A stretch of DNA of 64,000 nucleotides from a bacterium BMS3Bbin05 (GTDB lineage Bacteria; Nitrospirota; Thermodesulfovibrionia; Thermodesulfovibrionales; BMS3Bbin05): NCBI GenBank assembly GCA_002897855.1, contig BDTO01000036.1:62001-126000 (forward strand). The letters run 5' to 3'. The notes under the pieces were generated by a model. The model did not search any database. It saw only the letters and a list, made by a program, of their open reading frames with translations, and had not been told where the DNA came from. The position numbers were made by a program, and so were the translations under genes. Position 1 is the stretch's first letter. The number at the start of each line of letters is the position of its first letter. Positions 8,491 through 17,088 of the stretch are shown in pieces.

Positions 8491-9729
8491 TCATCTATCC
8501 GCCCCTTTAATAATCAATACCGAATTTATTCCGCCAAAACCGAATGAATTAACAAGGGCACAATCGACGGCCGACTTACGTCTCTCTGTAATTACGTTCA
8601 AACTGCATTCAGGGTCTTTTATTTCAAGATTTAGTGTCGGAGGGATAACGCCATCGCTTATCACCTTAAAGGATGCGGCAGCTTCAAAGACACCGGAAGC
8701 GGCCAGCATGTGTCCTGTCATCGATTTAAAGGCTGACACAGGCAACCCGGATATATTACCGCCGAATACTTGTTCAAGGGCTATTGACTCGGAAATATCT
8801 CCCAGAATAGTCGAAGCGGCATGGGTGCTTACAAAGCCTATTGCATCTCTGTCAATGCCGGCATTCCCGATGGCTTTTTCAATCGTAGCCGACTCGCCAC
8901 CGGATGAAGGTCTTACCTGATCGAAGGCATCCATACCTCCGGCGTAACCTATCACTTCTCCGTATACCCGGGCTCCCCTTCGAACGGCATGCCCATACTC
9001 CTCCAGTATCAGCGTGCACGCCCCTTCGGATAAAAGAAATCCGTCTCTCTTACTATCAAACGGACGGCTTACATTTTTTTTTGACAGCGCCCCGCAAGAC
9101 AGGTACCCTTCAAAACAGATATGCGTTAACGGGGCGTCAGCACCTACCGCGATAACGATTTCCGACGACCCGTATCCTATCATCCTGTAAGCAACTCCGA
9201 CAGCAGACAGACCCGAAGCACAGGCATTCGATATGCCGATGCATTCACCCGTTAAACGATTTTTCTGTGCTATCAAAGATGCAGACATGCCGGTTGCCGT
9301 CAACGGCATGAAATAAGGTGAAACCATTCTCATGTGCGTATTACGGCGTCTGCTTCGAGAGGACTGTTTACCGACGGCTTTTTCAATGGATGATATCGCT
9401 CCCCTGCCTGAACCGCAGACTACACTTATTGCACTATTCCCACGGGTATAGCAAAATCCGGATAAGCCGGCATCTTCAAGGGCCTCCTGTGAAGAAATAT
9501 ATGCGTAATGCATGAACCGGTCATATCGTCGCATCTCCTTCATCGAAAGGAAACCGCCCACATCGAGATTTCTGACCTGGCCGGCGTTCTGATACGGCAT
9601 GCCGGCAACATCGAACCTGTCTATTTTTGAGATACCGGAGACTCCTTTTAGAAGGTTATTCCAGGAGTCTCCAAAGAAGTTACCAAGAGGTGTTACTGCC
9701 CCAATGCCTGTTACTACAGCTCGTTTCAT
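8491..9729 (-). CDS. Beta-ketoacyl-ACP synthase family protein (FabF-like)
   Basis: With the ATG at 9729 the protein is 412 residues and begins MKRAVVTGIGAVTPLG, the normal KAS II opening. A longer frame to 9909 exists but its extra residues overlap the divergent aroD. Active-site Cys lies in SNACASGLSAVG (~residue 170), and the second His in KSMTGHMLAASG. The first His region reads FVSTHAASTILGD, where FabF usually has NAHGTST. It stands alone, away from any fatty acid cluster, so it may serve a special lipid or secondary product rather than bulk elongation. Its start lies 8 nt after a -10 box. Confidence 0.88.
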   Translation of the reverse strand: MKRAVVTGIGAVTPLGNFFGDSWNNLLKGVSGISKIDRFDVAGMPYQNAGQVRNLDVGGFLSMKEMRRYDRFMHYAYISSQEALEDAGLSGFCYTRGNSAISVVCGSGRGAISSIEKAVGKQSSRSRRRNTHMRMVSPYFMPLTATGMSASLIAQKNRLTGECIGISNACASGLSAVGVAYRMIGYGSSEIVIAVGADAPLTHICFEGYLSCGALSKKNVSRPFDSKRDGFLLSEGACTLILEEYGHAVRRGARVYGEVIGYAGGMDAFDQVRPSSGGESATIEKAIGNAGIDRDAIGFVSTHAASTILGDISESIALEQVFGGNISGLPVSAFKSMTGHMLAASGVFEAAASFKVISDGVIPPTLNLEIKDPECSLNVITERRKSAVDCALVNSFGFGGINSVLIIKGADR

Positions 9730-9737
9730 TACAGGAT

Positions 9738-9767
9738 AGTATAATAACTTGAGGCAATATTCTTCAA
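9738..9767 (-). promoter_or_regulatory. Sigma70-type promoter of the FabF-like gene, leaderless geometry
   Basis: On the minus strand: TTGAAG (9767-9762), an 18-nt spacer, TATACT (9743-9738), then 8 nt to the ATG at 9729. No Shine-Dalgarno fits, so transcription should begin at or next to the start codon. A forward TATAAT at 9740-9745 overlaps it and could serve aroD, but lacks a good -35. Confidence 0.55.
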
Positions 9768-9781
9768 AAATTCGGACCGAT

Positions 9782-10510
9782 ATGATAAAATTACACATGC
9801 AGAATCTGAACATCGGCAATATAACTGTTGGGAAATATCCTCTTATCGCAGTACCTCTGACAGATGCAGAAGTCATATCCGCCACTGATGTATCCGGGAC
9901 TGACATCATCGAGCTGAGAGTGGATATGTTCAGAAACCAGACAGTAGATTATGTTAAAGACATCTTTATCCGGGCAAGGGAAAACCTGAAGAAACCCATT
10001 ATTGCCACCATCAGGAGTGAGAGTGAAGGTGGAGCCGTACCAATAAGTGACAGGGACAGGAAATCCATTTTTAAATCGATTATTGATCTGACCGACGCCG
10101 TAGATATAGAAATCCGGAGCGAGATATATGGCAGTATCGTAAACCTCGCCCGCAAGCACAGGAAGCCGTCGATAGGCTCGTTTCATGATTTCAATGCAAC
10201 ACCTTCGTCCAAAGAACTTTCCGAAATCGTAAAAAGAGGTAAATCATTCAGGGCAGACATAGTAAAAATCGCCGTGATGCCCGACGGGCCGGATGATCTC
10301 AGAACAATAACCGATATAACTCTCAAATTCCATGACCAGGGAATTATCACCATCTCCATGGGAGAACTTGGAATGACTTCAAGAATCTACCTGCCTTTCA
10401 TTGGTTCATTATTGACATTCGCAACACTCGATGTAACAACCGCCCCGGGGCAGATATCGCTGGAAAAGATGAAAGAATTCTTCTCGGTATTGAGAGAAGA
10501 TGAGCACTAA
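9782..10510 (+). CDS. aroD: 3-dehydroquinate dehydratase, type I
   Basis: The shikimate-pathway dehydratase that works through a Schiff base. From the ATG at 9782 it is 242 residues; an ATG at 9797 is an equal alternative and neither has a clear Shine-Dalgarno. Type I motifs seen: ELRVDMF near the start, catalytic His in GSFHDFNATP, Schiff-base Lys in DIVKIAV, and the closing ISMGELGMTSRIYLP segment. It is divergent from the FabF-like gene. Another shikimate gene, aroE, lies at 54499. Confidence 0.92.
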   Translation: MIKLHMQNLNIGNITVGKYPLIAVPLTDAEVISATDVSGTDIIELRVDMFRNQTVDYVKDIFIRARENLKKPIIATIRSESEGGAVPISDRDRKSIFKSIIDLTDAVDIEIRSEIYGSIVNLARKHRKPSIGSFHDFNATPSSKELSEIVKRGKSFRADIVKIAVMPDGPDDLRTITDITLKFHDQGIITISMGELGMTSRIYLPFIGSLLTFATLDVTTAPGQISLEKMKEFFSVLREDEH

Positions 10511-10587
10511 TCAGAAAGCATCAAAGACAGAGAACCGCATAAAAAAAAGGCCGTAGAGAAAGATAATGCATAACATGAATGAGTGAC

Positions 10588-10766
10588 AAATCCCACTTAA
10601 TCCCCCTTTGCCAAAGGAGGCTGTGTCACAATTGTCATCCTGAACTTGTTTCAGGATATATAAAAACGTAGCATATTGAAAATACGAGATTCTGAAATGA
10701 ATTCAGAATGACATCATATGCGTTTTCGGAATTATGACACAGTCTCAAGGGGGCAAGGGGGGATTT
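10588..10766. repeat. Palindromic repeat with a second MITE-like repeat inserted in it
   Basis: The outer arms are C-rich (AAATCCCACTTAATCCCCC at 10588) and G-rich (GGGGGCAAGGGGGGATTT ending at 10766). Between them, 10619-10744 is a separate 126-bp element with 15-bp inverted ends (GGCTGTGTCACAATT against GACTGTGTCATAATT, 13/15). Inside the inner element, GTCATCCTGAACTTG and GATTCTGAAATGAATTCAGAATGACA form hairpins. The remainder of the gap 10511-10968 shows only AT-rich sequence and the promoter of the next gene. Confidence 0.75.
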
Positions 10767-10933
10767 TCCAAATACTTTTTTATTGATATTAATCTTTTGA
10801 GATTCCATTATATTAAAAATGGGTTCACGATGTTATAAGAGCAGCCACTTACCAAACATAATTATGATGGATTTATCTATTTTATAAAGCATTACATTAG
10901 TATCTATTATTTAACCCATTTAAAATAATATAA

Positions 10934-10962
10934 TTGACTTTTTGCGCATCAGCACTTAATAT
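10934..10962 (+). promoter_or_regulatory. Sigma70 promoter, TTGACT-N17-TAATAT, leaderless geometry
   Basis: TTGACT at 10934-10939, 17-nt spacer, TAATAT at 10957-10962, and then only 6 nt before the ATG at 10969. The expected start of transcription is the A of the start codon. No Shine-Dalgarno is present. Confidence 0.7.
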
Positions 10963-10968
10963 AAATGT

Positions 10969-11565
10969 ATGGATAAAACGAAATATTGCCTGTGTTGCGG
11001 TGAAGACGTTCCCTTTCATACGGTCGTTCGCAATGAAAGGCATGAAATCACCTGTTCTTTTTGTGGTTTTCCCCTCGAGGTTGACAAGGCGCGGAGTGAG
11101 TCAGACAGGGAGAATGAAGTCGCATTCGTTGCCGAAGATTCAGACATTGTCAGGAATATTATTGTTGAAATGCTAAAAAAGAACAAATCCGTCAATAGAG
11201 TAATACCCTGCAAAAACGGCGTTGAACTTCTTAAGGCCATTTCCGACACATACAAGGAAATATTTATAGACAAAAAGGCGATAAATACAAACTTTGCAAT
11301 AATAGACCTCAACATGCCGTTAATGGATGGTCTGACTGCTGCAAGGTCAATTCGTTCCATGGAAAAAAATAATAATATCAGCAAGATCCCCATAGTATTC
11401 TTCTCTTCGATAATTGCGAATGAGAAGATACGGTCAATTCTTGATACTCTTGCACCTGCTGTATATATAAACAAGGGGAATATTCCTGATAAGAATTCGC
11501 TTATCAGGAGAGTAGATACCCTGCTAAAATATTTGAGCGAGAAATACGCCGGAAGCGACAATTAA
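10969..11565 (+). CDS. Receiver-domain protein with N-terminal zinc ribbon
   Basis: 198 residues. The N-terminus has a four-cysteine zinc ribbon: C7xxC10 (CLCC) and C29xxC32 (CSFC). From about residue 50 it is a receiver domain: acidic AEDSD, phospho-Asp in AIIDLNMPLMDG, Ser-Ser in VFFSS, and Lys in YINKG. There is no HTH or enzyme output, so the ribbon itself is the probable output or docking site. Monocistronic, with its own promoter and no ribosome-binding site. No partner kinase adjacent; function unknown. Confidence 0.82.
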   Translation: MDKTKYCLCCGEDVPFHTVVRNERHEITCSFCGFPLEVDKARSESDRENEVAFVAEDSDIVRNIIVEMLKKNKSVNRVIPCKNGVELLKAISDTYKEIFIDKKAINTNFAIIDLNMPLMDGLTAARSIRSMEKNNNISKIPIVFFSSIIANEKIRSILDTLAPAVYINKGNIPDKNSLIRRVDTLLKYLSEKYAGSDN

Positions 11566-11673
11566 TTTATGATTATTCCATAGATTTCCCTGATTATTTT
11601 TTTACCTCCTCTCCTCATAATACCAACTCTCTCTTAAAAACAGAACGGCCTCAGACGTCAAATATCCATTTTC

Positions 11674-11702
11674 TTGACATATATTTTGCCAGTACTTATA
11701 AT
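11674..11702 (+). promoter_or_regulatory. Consensus sigma70 promoter of lysS operon
   Basis: TTGACA at 11674-11679, exactly 17 nt, TATAAT at 11697-11702. Both hexamers match the consensus perfectly. Unlike several neighbours, the gene it drives has a ~45-nt leader and an AAAGGAG ribosome site. Confidence 0.85.
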
Positions 11703-11755
11703 CATCTATTCTGCATTGAAAGCATCCTGGAAAATGTTCATACAAAGGAGAAAAA

Positions 11756-13231
11756 GTGGAAGAAGTAAATGATCTGATCAAACAGAGGGTCCAGAAACTG
11801 GACGACCTGAGGGAACTTGATTCCGACCCATATGGAAGACCATTCGATACAACACACGATACAAAGGTGATTCATTCGCAATATGGAAAACTGGACAGGG
11901 AATCCCTTGAAAAGTCTCCAATACAGGTAACCATTGCAGGCAGGATAATCGCCATGAGGAATTTCGGCAAGGCTGCATTTGCTCACATACAGGATTCTGC
12001 GGGCAGGATACAGGTTTATTTCAGAAAAGACATCCTGGGTAAAAAATTCAGTATTATGAAGAAACTCGATATAGGGGATATTATCGGCCTCAACGGCATA
12101 CTATTCAGGACGAAAACAGATGAACTGACCGTTGAAGTGAAAGGCTTCGAACTGCTTACGAAGTCTCTGCGCCCCCTCCCCGAGAAGTGGCACGGGCTCA
12201 GGGATATTGAACAGAGATACAGGCAGAGGTATGTAGATCTTATCGTAAATCCTGAAGTCAGGGAGATTGTAAGAAAAAGAAGCCGTATAATTAAATCGAT
12301 CAGAGACTTTCTCGAGTCTCGCGACTTCATCGAGGTCGAAACACCCATGATGCAGCAGATACCCGGTGGCGCAACGGCAAGGCCGTTCATAACACACCAT
12401 AACGCCCTTGGAATCGATCTTTATCTGAGAATTGCTCCTGAACTTTATCTTAAAAGGCTCCTGGTCGGGGGTTTCGAGCGGATATTTGAACTTAACCGGA
12501 ACTTCAGAAACGAGGGCATTTCAACAAAGCACAATCCGGAATTCACGATGCTCGAGTTTTATATTGCATACAAGGATTACAATTTTCTGATGCCGTTTAC
12601 CGAGGATCTGTTCAAATACCTCGCTGAAACTGTAATCGGGTCCCTTAAGATACCCTGCGGTGACGATACCATCGATCTCACTCCGCCCTGGCCCAGGATT
12701 CCGCTCTATGATGCACTTGTCCGGAAAGGTGTTCCGGAAGATATATTAAGAGACAGGGAAAGGGCGTTCTCATGGGCAAGGCAGAACGGGATAGCTGTGA
12801 AACCGGAAGACTCCTGCGGTAAAATACTTGATGAGATATTCAAGGAAAAGGTGGAGCCGTATCTTATTCAACCGACTTTTATAATTGATTACCCTGTAGA
12901 ACTGTCACCTCTTGCAAAAAGGAAAAAGGATAACCCCGAACTCGTAGAGAGATTTGAGCTGTTCATTGCTTCCAGGGAGATCGTCAATGCCTTTTCCGAG
13001 CTCAATGATCCTGCGGAGCAGAAGCAAAGATTCCAGAGCCAGGTCGAGGCAAAGGAAAAGGGAGACGAAGAAGCACACCGGATGGATGAGGATTACGTAA
13101 GGGCCCTCGAGTACGGAATGCCTCCGGCTGCAGGTGAAGGGATAGGTATAGACAGGCTGGTAATGCTTCTGACAAACTCCGCCTCGATAAGGGACGTAAT
13201 AATTTTCCCGCAACTCAAACCGGAAAAGTGA
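11756..13231 (+). CDS. lysS: Lysyl-tRNA synthetase, class II
   Basis: 491 residues. It charges tRNA-Lys. N-terminal OB-fold anticodon domain (residues ~50-150), then the class II catalytic core: motif 2 around FRNEGISTKHNPEFTMLEF and motif 3 GEGIGIDRLVMLLT, ending in the family's typical DVIIFPQLKPE. The GTG start is chosen for its AAAGGAG 5 nt upstream. The stop overlaps lolC by 4 nt (GTGA), which couples an essential translation gene to lipoprotein export. Confidence 0.97.
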   Translation: MEEVNDLIKQRVQKLDDLRELDSDPYGRPFDTTHDTKVIHSQYGKLDRESLEKSPIQVTIAGRIIAMRNFGKAAFAHIQDSAGRIQVYFRKDILGKKFSIMKKLDIGDIIGLNGILFRTKTDELTVEVKGFELLTKSLRPLPEKWHGLRDIEQRYRQRYVDLIVNPEVREIVRKRSRIIKSIRDFLESRDFIEVETPMMQQIPGGATARPFITHHNALGIDLYLRIAPELYLKRLLVGGFERIFELNRNFRNEGISTKHNPEFTMLEFYIAYKDYNFLMPFTEDLFKYLAETVIGSLKIPCGDDTIDLTPPWPRIPLYDALVRKGVPEDILRDRERAFSWARQNGIAVKPEDSCGKILDEIFKEKVEPYLIQPTFIIDYPVELSPLAKRKKDNPELVERFELFIASREIVNAFSELNDPAEQKQRFQSQVEAKEKGDEEAHRMDEDYVRALEYGMPPAAGEGIGIDRLVMLLTNSASIRDVIIFPQLKPEK

Positions 13232-14457
13232 AAAAGTCCTATCCCATCCTTATAGCAATCAGATACCTGATGTCAAAAAAGAGGCGCAGGAGTATCTCAT
13301 TCAATACGGTCATATCCACGGCAGGCGTCGCTCTCGGGGTAATGGCCCTCCTTGTCGTACTTTCCGTCATGAGCGGTTTCCAGGAAGACCTCCAGAAAAA
13401 GATACTCGGAGTAAATGCCCATGTAGTAGTAATGAGTTATTCCGGAAAGATCCAAAAATACCTCGATGTTATGAAAAAAGCCGAAGAGATAAAAGGGGTA
13501 AAGGCCGCGTCACCGTTTCTTATGGGTCAGGTAATGCTATCGAGGAACCAGCGGTCTCAAGGAGTCTTTATAAGAGGTATACTGCCGAAATATGAAAAAA
13601 GAACCACTGAGATCTATAAACATATGTATATGGGAAATTTTGATGACCTTGCCAAAAACAGCAGCACTCCCGGCATCATAATCGGCAGGGAGCTGGCCTC
13701 CAGTCTGGGTGTTTTGCCTGGTGATACGGTAAACGTTATCTCGCCGATAGGTGAAATGGGTCCCCTTGGCATGCTCCCGAGGGCAAAGAAGTTCAGAGTG
13801 GTCGGTATTTTTGAGGTAGGCATGTATGATTATGATGCAAACCTGGCCATTGTATCATTGAACTCGCTCCAGGAATTCCTTCATTTTCCCGGACAGGTTA
13901 ACGCAATCGAACTCAGACTTGATGACATTTACTCAGCCCCTGTTATAAAAAAATCCGTGATAGGTATCCTCGGCCCGACGTTTTATGCAAGGGACTGGAT
14001 TGAAATGAACAGGAATCTGTTTGCGGCCCTGAAACTTGAAAAGTTTACAATGTTTATTATTCTTACCCTGATAATTCTTGTAGCCGCTTTCAATATAGTC
14101 AGCACGCTGATAATGAATGTCATCGAAAAGGAAAGAGAGATTGCAATACTGAAGACCATGGGCGCTACCGACAGGGGAATTATGTCCATATTCATGATAC
14201 AGGGGCTGCTTATCGGAATTATTGGTACGCTTATCGGTCTCACGGGAGGATTCCTGATATCGTTCCTTATTAATAACTTTGAAATAATCAAGCTTCCGGC
14301 AGATGTATATTATCTCAGCCACCTGCCTGCAAAGATGGAATTATCCGACTTTATCATCGTATGCACCAGCGCTGTATTTATCAGCTTCCTGGCTACCATC
14401 TATCCTGCACGGCAGGCATCGAAACTTGCCCCTGCCGAAGCGTTGAGGTACGAATAG
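13228..14457 (+). CDS. lolC: Lipoprotein-releasing ABC transporter permease LolC/LolE
   Basis: 409 residues. Inner-membrane subunit that extracts outer-membrane lipoproteins for hand-over to LolA. Topology: one N-terminal membrane segment (FNTVISTAGVALGVMALLVVLSVMSGF), a large periplasmic MacB-like domain to ~residue 265, and three C-terminal FtsX-type segments. Starts with GTG overlapping lysS. Only one LolC/E-type gene is present beside lolD, so the transporter may be a homodimer of this permease, as in lineages that have LolF; this is inference. Confidence 0.93.
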   Translation: MKKSYPILIAIRYLMSKKRRRSISFNTVISTAGVALGVMALLVVLSVMSGFQEDLQKKILGVNAHVVVMSYSGKIQKYLDVMKKAEEIKGVKAASPFLMGQVMLSRNQRSQGVFIRGILPKYEKRTTEIYKHMYMGNFDDLAKNSSTPGIIIGRELASSLGVLPGDTVNVISPIGEMGPLGMLPRAKKFRVVGIFEVGMYDYDANLAIVSLNSLQEFLHFPGQVNAIELRLDDIYSAPVIKKSVIGILGPTFYARDWIEMNRNLFAALKLEKFTMFIILTLIILVAAFNIVSTLIMNVIEKEREIAILKTMGATDRGIMSIFMIQGLLIGIIGTLIGLTGGFLISFLINNFEIIKLPADVYYLSHLPAKMELSDFIIVCTSAVFISFLATIYPARQASKLAPAEALRYE

Positions 14458-15132
14458 ATGGGCAACGGAACCCTGATAGCTGAAGACATTAAGAAATCAT
14501 TCACTACCGAAGCAGGAATCCTTAATGTACTGAAGGGGATAAACCTGAGTATCGACAAGGGAGAGTTTATCGCCATAACAGGGGCATCAGGTGTAGGGAA
14601 AAGCACGCTCCTGCATATACTCGGCACTATAGACCAGCCCACATCGGGAAAGGTAATTTACAACGGCCGGGATGTATTCCGTTTAAACAATGATGCGTTA
14701 GCAAAATTCAGGAACAGCCAAATAGGCTTTGTATTTCAGTTTCATCACCTCCTGCCCGAATTTTCAGCCTTTGAAAATGTGATCATCCCCGGACTGATCG
14801 CCGGTGCAGACAGTCGCCAAATTGAAGAATATGCATCCAGTCTCTTTTCAGGACTCGGAATATACGACAGAAGACTTCACAGGCCCGGCGAGCTGTCAGG
14901 AGGGGAGCAGCAGAGGGTTGCGGTAGCAAGGGCATTGATACTTAATCCCGGACTTATTCTTGCTGACGAGCCGACAGGAAACCTCGATACTTCAACAGGC
15001 GATGAGCTTTTCCGGTCATTAAGGTCTCTCAACGAGGATATGGGCATTACATTTATTATTGTTACTCACAACGAATCTCTTGCAAAAAAATGCAGCAGGA
15101 TTGTGCACATGACTGATGGGATTATTGCTTAA
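14458..15132 (+). CDS. lolD: Lipoprotein-releasing ABC transporter ATPase LolD
   Basis: 224 residues, the usual length of the family. Walker A GASGVGKST, Q loop FVFQFHHLLPEF, signature LSGGEQQRVAVARAL, Walker B LILADEPTGNLD, and H-loop VTHN. The ATG directly follows the lolC stop (TAGATG), so translation is coupled. Energises lipoprotein release with LolC/E. Confidence 0.96.
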   Translation: MGNGTLIAEDIKKSFTTEAGILNVLKGINLSIDKGEFIAITGASGVGKSTLLHILGTIDQPTSGKVIYNGRDVFRLNNDALAKFRNSQIGFVFQFHHLLPEFSAFENVIIPGLIAGADSRQIEEYASSLFSGLGIYDRRLHRPGELSGGEQQRVAVARALILNPGLILADEPTGNLDTSTGDELFRSLRSLNEDMGITFIIVTHNESLAKKCSRIVHMTDGIIA

Positions 15133-15173
15133 CGGTCTTACAGGGATTAATGAAATGACCGCCCGGGGGAATC

Positions 15174-16991
15174 ATGCTTGAGAAGAGCCATCCGGTTAAA
15201 GATATAATCAAGTCTCTCGGTCTTGTCTTTGGAGATATCGGCACAAGCCCCATTTATACCTTAACAGTAGTATTCCTTATACTTCCTCCCTCGAATGAAA
15301 ATATCCTCGGGGTCCTGTCTTTAATCGTCTGGACAATAATTTCGCTCGTTACAATACAGTATTCATGGCTTGCCATGAATCTCAGCAAAAGAGGTGAAGG
15401 GGGGACAATAGTACTTAAAGAGATACTCAGCTCGCTTCTCAGTTCGAAAAGAACTGTGGGTTTCGTGATGCTGTTATCCGTCATAGGGATATCTCTCCTC
15501 ATCGGAGACGGGGTAATTACGCCCGCCATCAGTCTCCTGAGCGCTGTTGAGGGTGCCCATCTCATCCCCGGACTTCAGGGCCTTTCGCAGGATACCATCG
15601 TCATAATTGCGGCGGCCATTGCCATCGGGCTTTTTTCTATTCAGAGCAAGGGGACAGAGAAGGTTGCCGGTTTTTTCGGTCCCATAATGGTTGTCTGGTT
15701 TACAGCTCTTGCCGTCCTTGGAATATTATCCATATCTGAAACGCCGCGGGTGCTTTATGCCCTTAACCCCTTTTCCGGGTTAAAATTCCTCTATGAAAGC
15801 GGATTAAAAGGGTTTTTAGCGCTCGGAGAGATAATACTCTGCGCCACAGGTGGTGAGGCGCTGTACGCGGATATGGGTCACCTCGGAGAAAACCCCATCA
15901 GGCGGGCATGGGGTGTGGTATTTGTTGCGCTTGTACTCAATTATTTAGGACAGGGGGCATTCCTGCTAAGGCATCCCGAAACGAAAAACCTGCTCTTCGA
16001 GATGTCGCTGCACTATTCAAAGGAACTGTATATTCCGTTCCTCCTGCTGAGCATTACTGCAACCATAATCGCCTCGCAGGCAATGATAAGCGGCATGTTT
16101 TCGATAGTATACCAGGGGATAACAACGAGGATAATGCCGATGTTCAAGGTGGATTATACCTCCATTGAACACAGGTCACAGATATACCTGTCATCGGTCA
16201 ACTGGTTTCTTCTTTTGGCGGTGCTTTTCATAATGATGGAGTTCAGGGAGTCCCACCATCTTGCAGCTGCCTACGGTCTTGCGGTTACCGGGACCATGAC
16301 CATCACGGGCATTATGATGATTTGGATATTCTATCTGAAGCAAAAACCTCTCCTGTCGCTTGTTTGCATTTTTATCACTCTTGTTGATGTTGTATACCTC
16401 TGCGCGAATTTGTCCAAGATACCACACGGCGCATACTGGTCGCTGATACTCGCCCTGGTTCCGCTTTCGATGATCGTCATTTATACCGAAGGCCAGAAGA
16501 GGCTTTACAGGATGATTGATTTTATGCCCATAGACAAATTCCTGCCCAGGTTCAGGGAGACATACAAGACAACCGAAAAGATCAAGGGCACAGCCCTGTT
16601 TCTTATAAAGGATATAAAGGAGATTCCGTTTTATATAACACAGACAATGTTTTATCACGGCATTTTATATGAAGACAATATTTTCATCTCGATCACCAAA
16701 AGGAGTGACCCTTTTGGCGTGGCCGCTTCCTTTAAGGAAGATATCGCCAAAGGCCTCAGAGTCTTTGAGATACAGATGGGATATATGGAAGTAATAAATA
16801 TCGAGGGCATACTCAGAAAGGCGGGGATACAGGAGAGAACCGTTTTTTATGGTGTCGAGGATATATCTACAAACAATCCCTTATGGAAGGCGTTCTTTTT
16901 TTTAAAGAGGAATACCCCGACCTTCATCCAGTTTTTTAAATTTCCGACTAAAAAACTCCACGGTGTAATGACCAGGGTGAGGTTGCGATAG
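15174..16991 (+). CDS. kup: Potassium transporter Kup
   Basis: 605 residues, about twelve membrane segments followed by a C-terminal cytoplasmic domain of ~150 residues. The family hallmark GDIGTSPIYTL lies at residues ~24-34, and GDGVITPAISLLSAVEG near 110. Kup is a proton-coupled potassium uptake protein. A G-rich ribosome site precedes the ATG; the gene starts 41 nt after lolD and may be read from the lysS promoter. Confidence 0.95.
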   Translation: MLEKSHPVKDIIKSLGLVFGDIGTSPIYTLTVVFLILPPSNENILGVLSLIVWTIISLVTIQYSWLAMNLSKRGEGGTIVLKEILSSLLSSKRTVGFVMLLSVIGISLLIGDGVITPAISLLSAVEGAHLIPGLQGLSQDTIVIIAAAIAIGLFSIQSKGTEKVAGFFGPIMVVWFTALAVLGILSISETPRVLYALNPFSGLKFLYESGLKGFLALGEIILCATGGEALYADMGHLGENPIRRAWGVVFVALVLNYLGQGAFLLRHPETKNLLFEMSLHYSKELYIPFLLLSITATIIASQAMISGMFSIVYQGITTRIMPMFKVDYTSIEHRSQIYLSSVNWFLLLAVLFIMMEFRESHHLAAAYGLAVTGTMTITGIMMIWIFYLKQKPLLSLVCIFITLVDVVYLCANLSKIPHGAYWSLILALVPLSMIVIYTEGQKRLYRMIDFMPIDKFLPRFRETYKTTEKIKGTALFLIKDIKEIPFYITQTMFYHGILYEDNIFISITKRSDPFGVAASFKEDIAKGLRVFEIQMGYMEVINIEGILRKAGIQERTVFYGVEDISTNNPLWKAFFFLKRNTPTFIQFFKFPTKKLHGVMTRVRLR

Positions 16992-17075
16992 ACACAATAG
17001 CGCACCATGAAGGCAAAATTGCCTGTAATTGCGGAACGGCATCATTATCATATACCTTATAGCCCCCCAAACATG

Positions 17076-17081
17076 TATAAT
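17076..17081 (+). promoter_or_regulatory. TATAAT -10 box of the nitrilase gene, leaderless geometry
   Basis: A perfect TATAAT ends 7 nt before the ATG at 17089. The -35 region (TACCTT at 17 nt) is poor. There is no Shine-Dalgarno before the ATG. Supports this start rather than the upstream one at 17029. Confidence 0.5.
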
Positions 17082-17088
17082 ATCATCT

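Noticed and set aside
9730..9909. N-terminal extension of the FabF-like frame
   Set aside because: The extra 60 residues have no ketosynthase similarity, lie across the divergent aroD and its promoter, and the normal MKRAVVTG start is at 9729.
11016..11561. 181-residue antisense frame opposite the zinc-ribbon receiver gene
   Set aside because: Low-complexity Ser/Leu/Ile composition, no ribosome site, and the sense frame has clear receiver and zinc motifs.
17029..17088. Upstream start of the nitrilase frame
   Set aside because: The 20 extra residues are unlike the family and would span the TATAAT; the start at 17089 fits both family and promoter.
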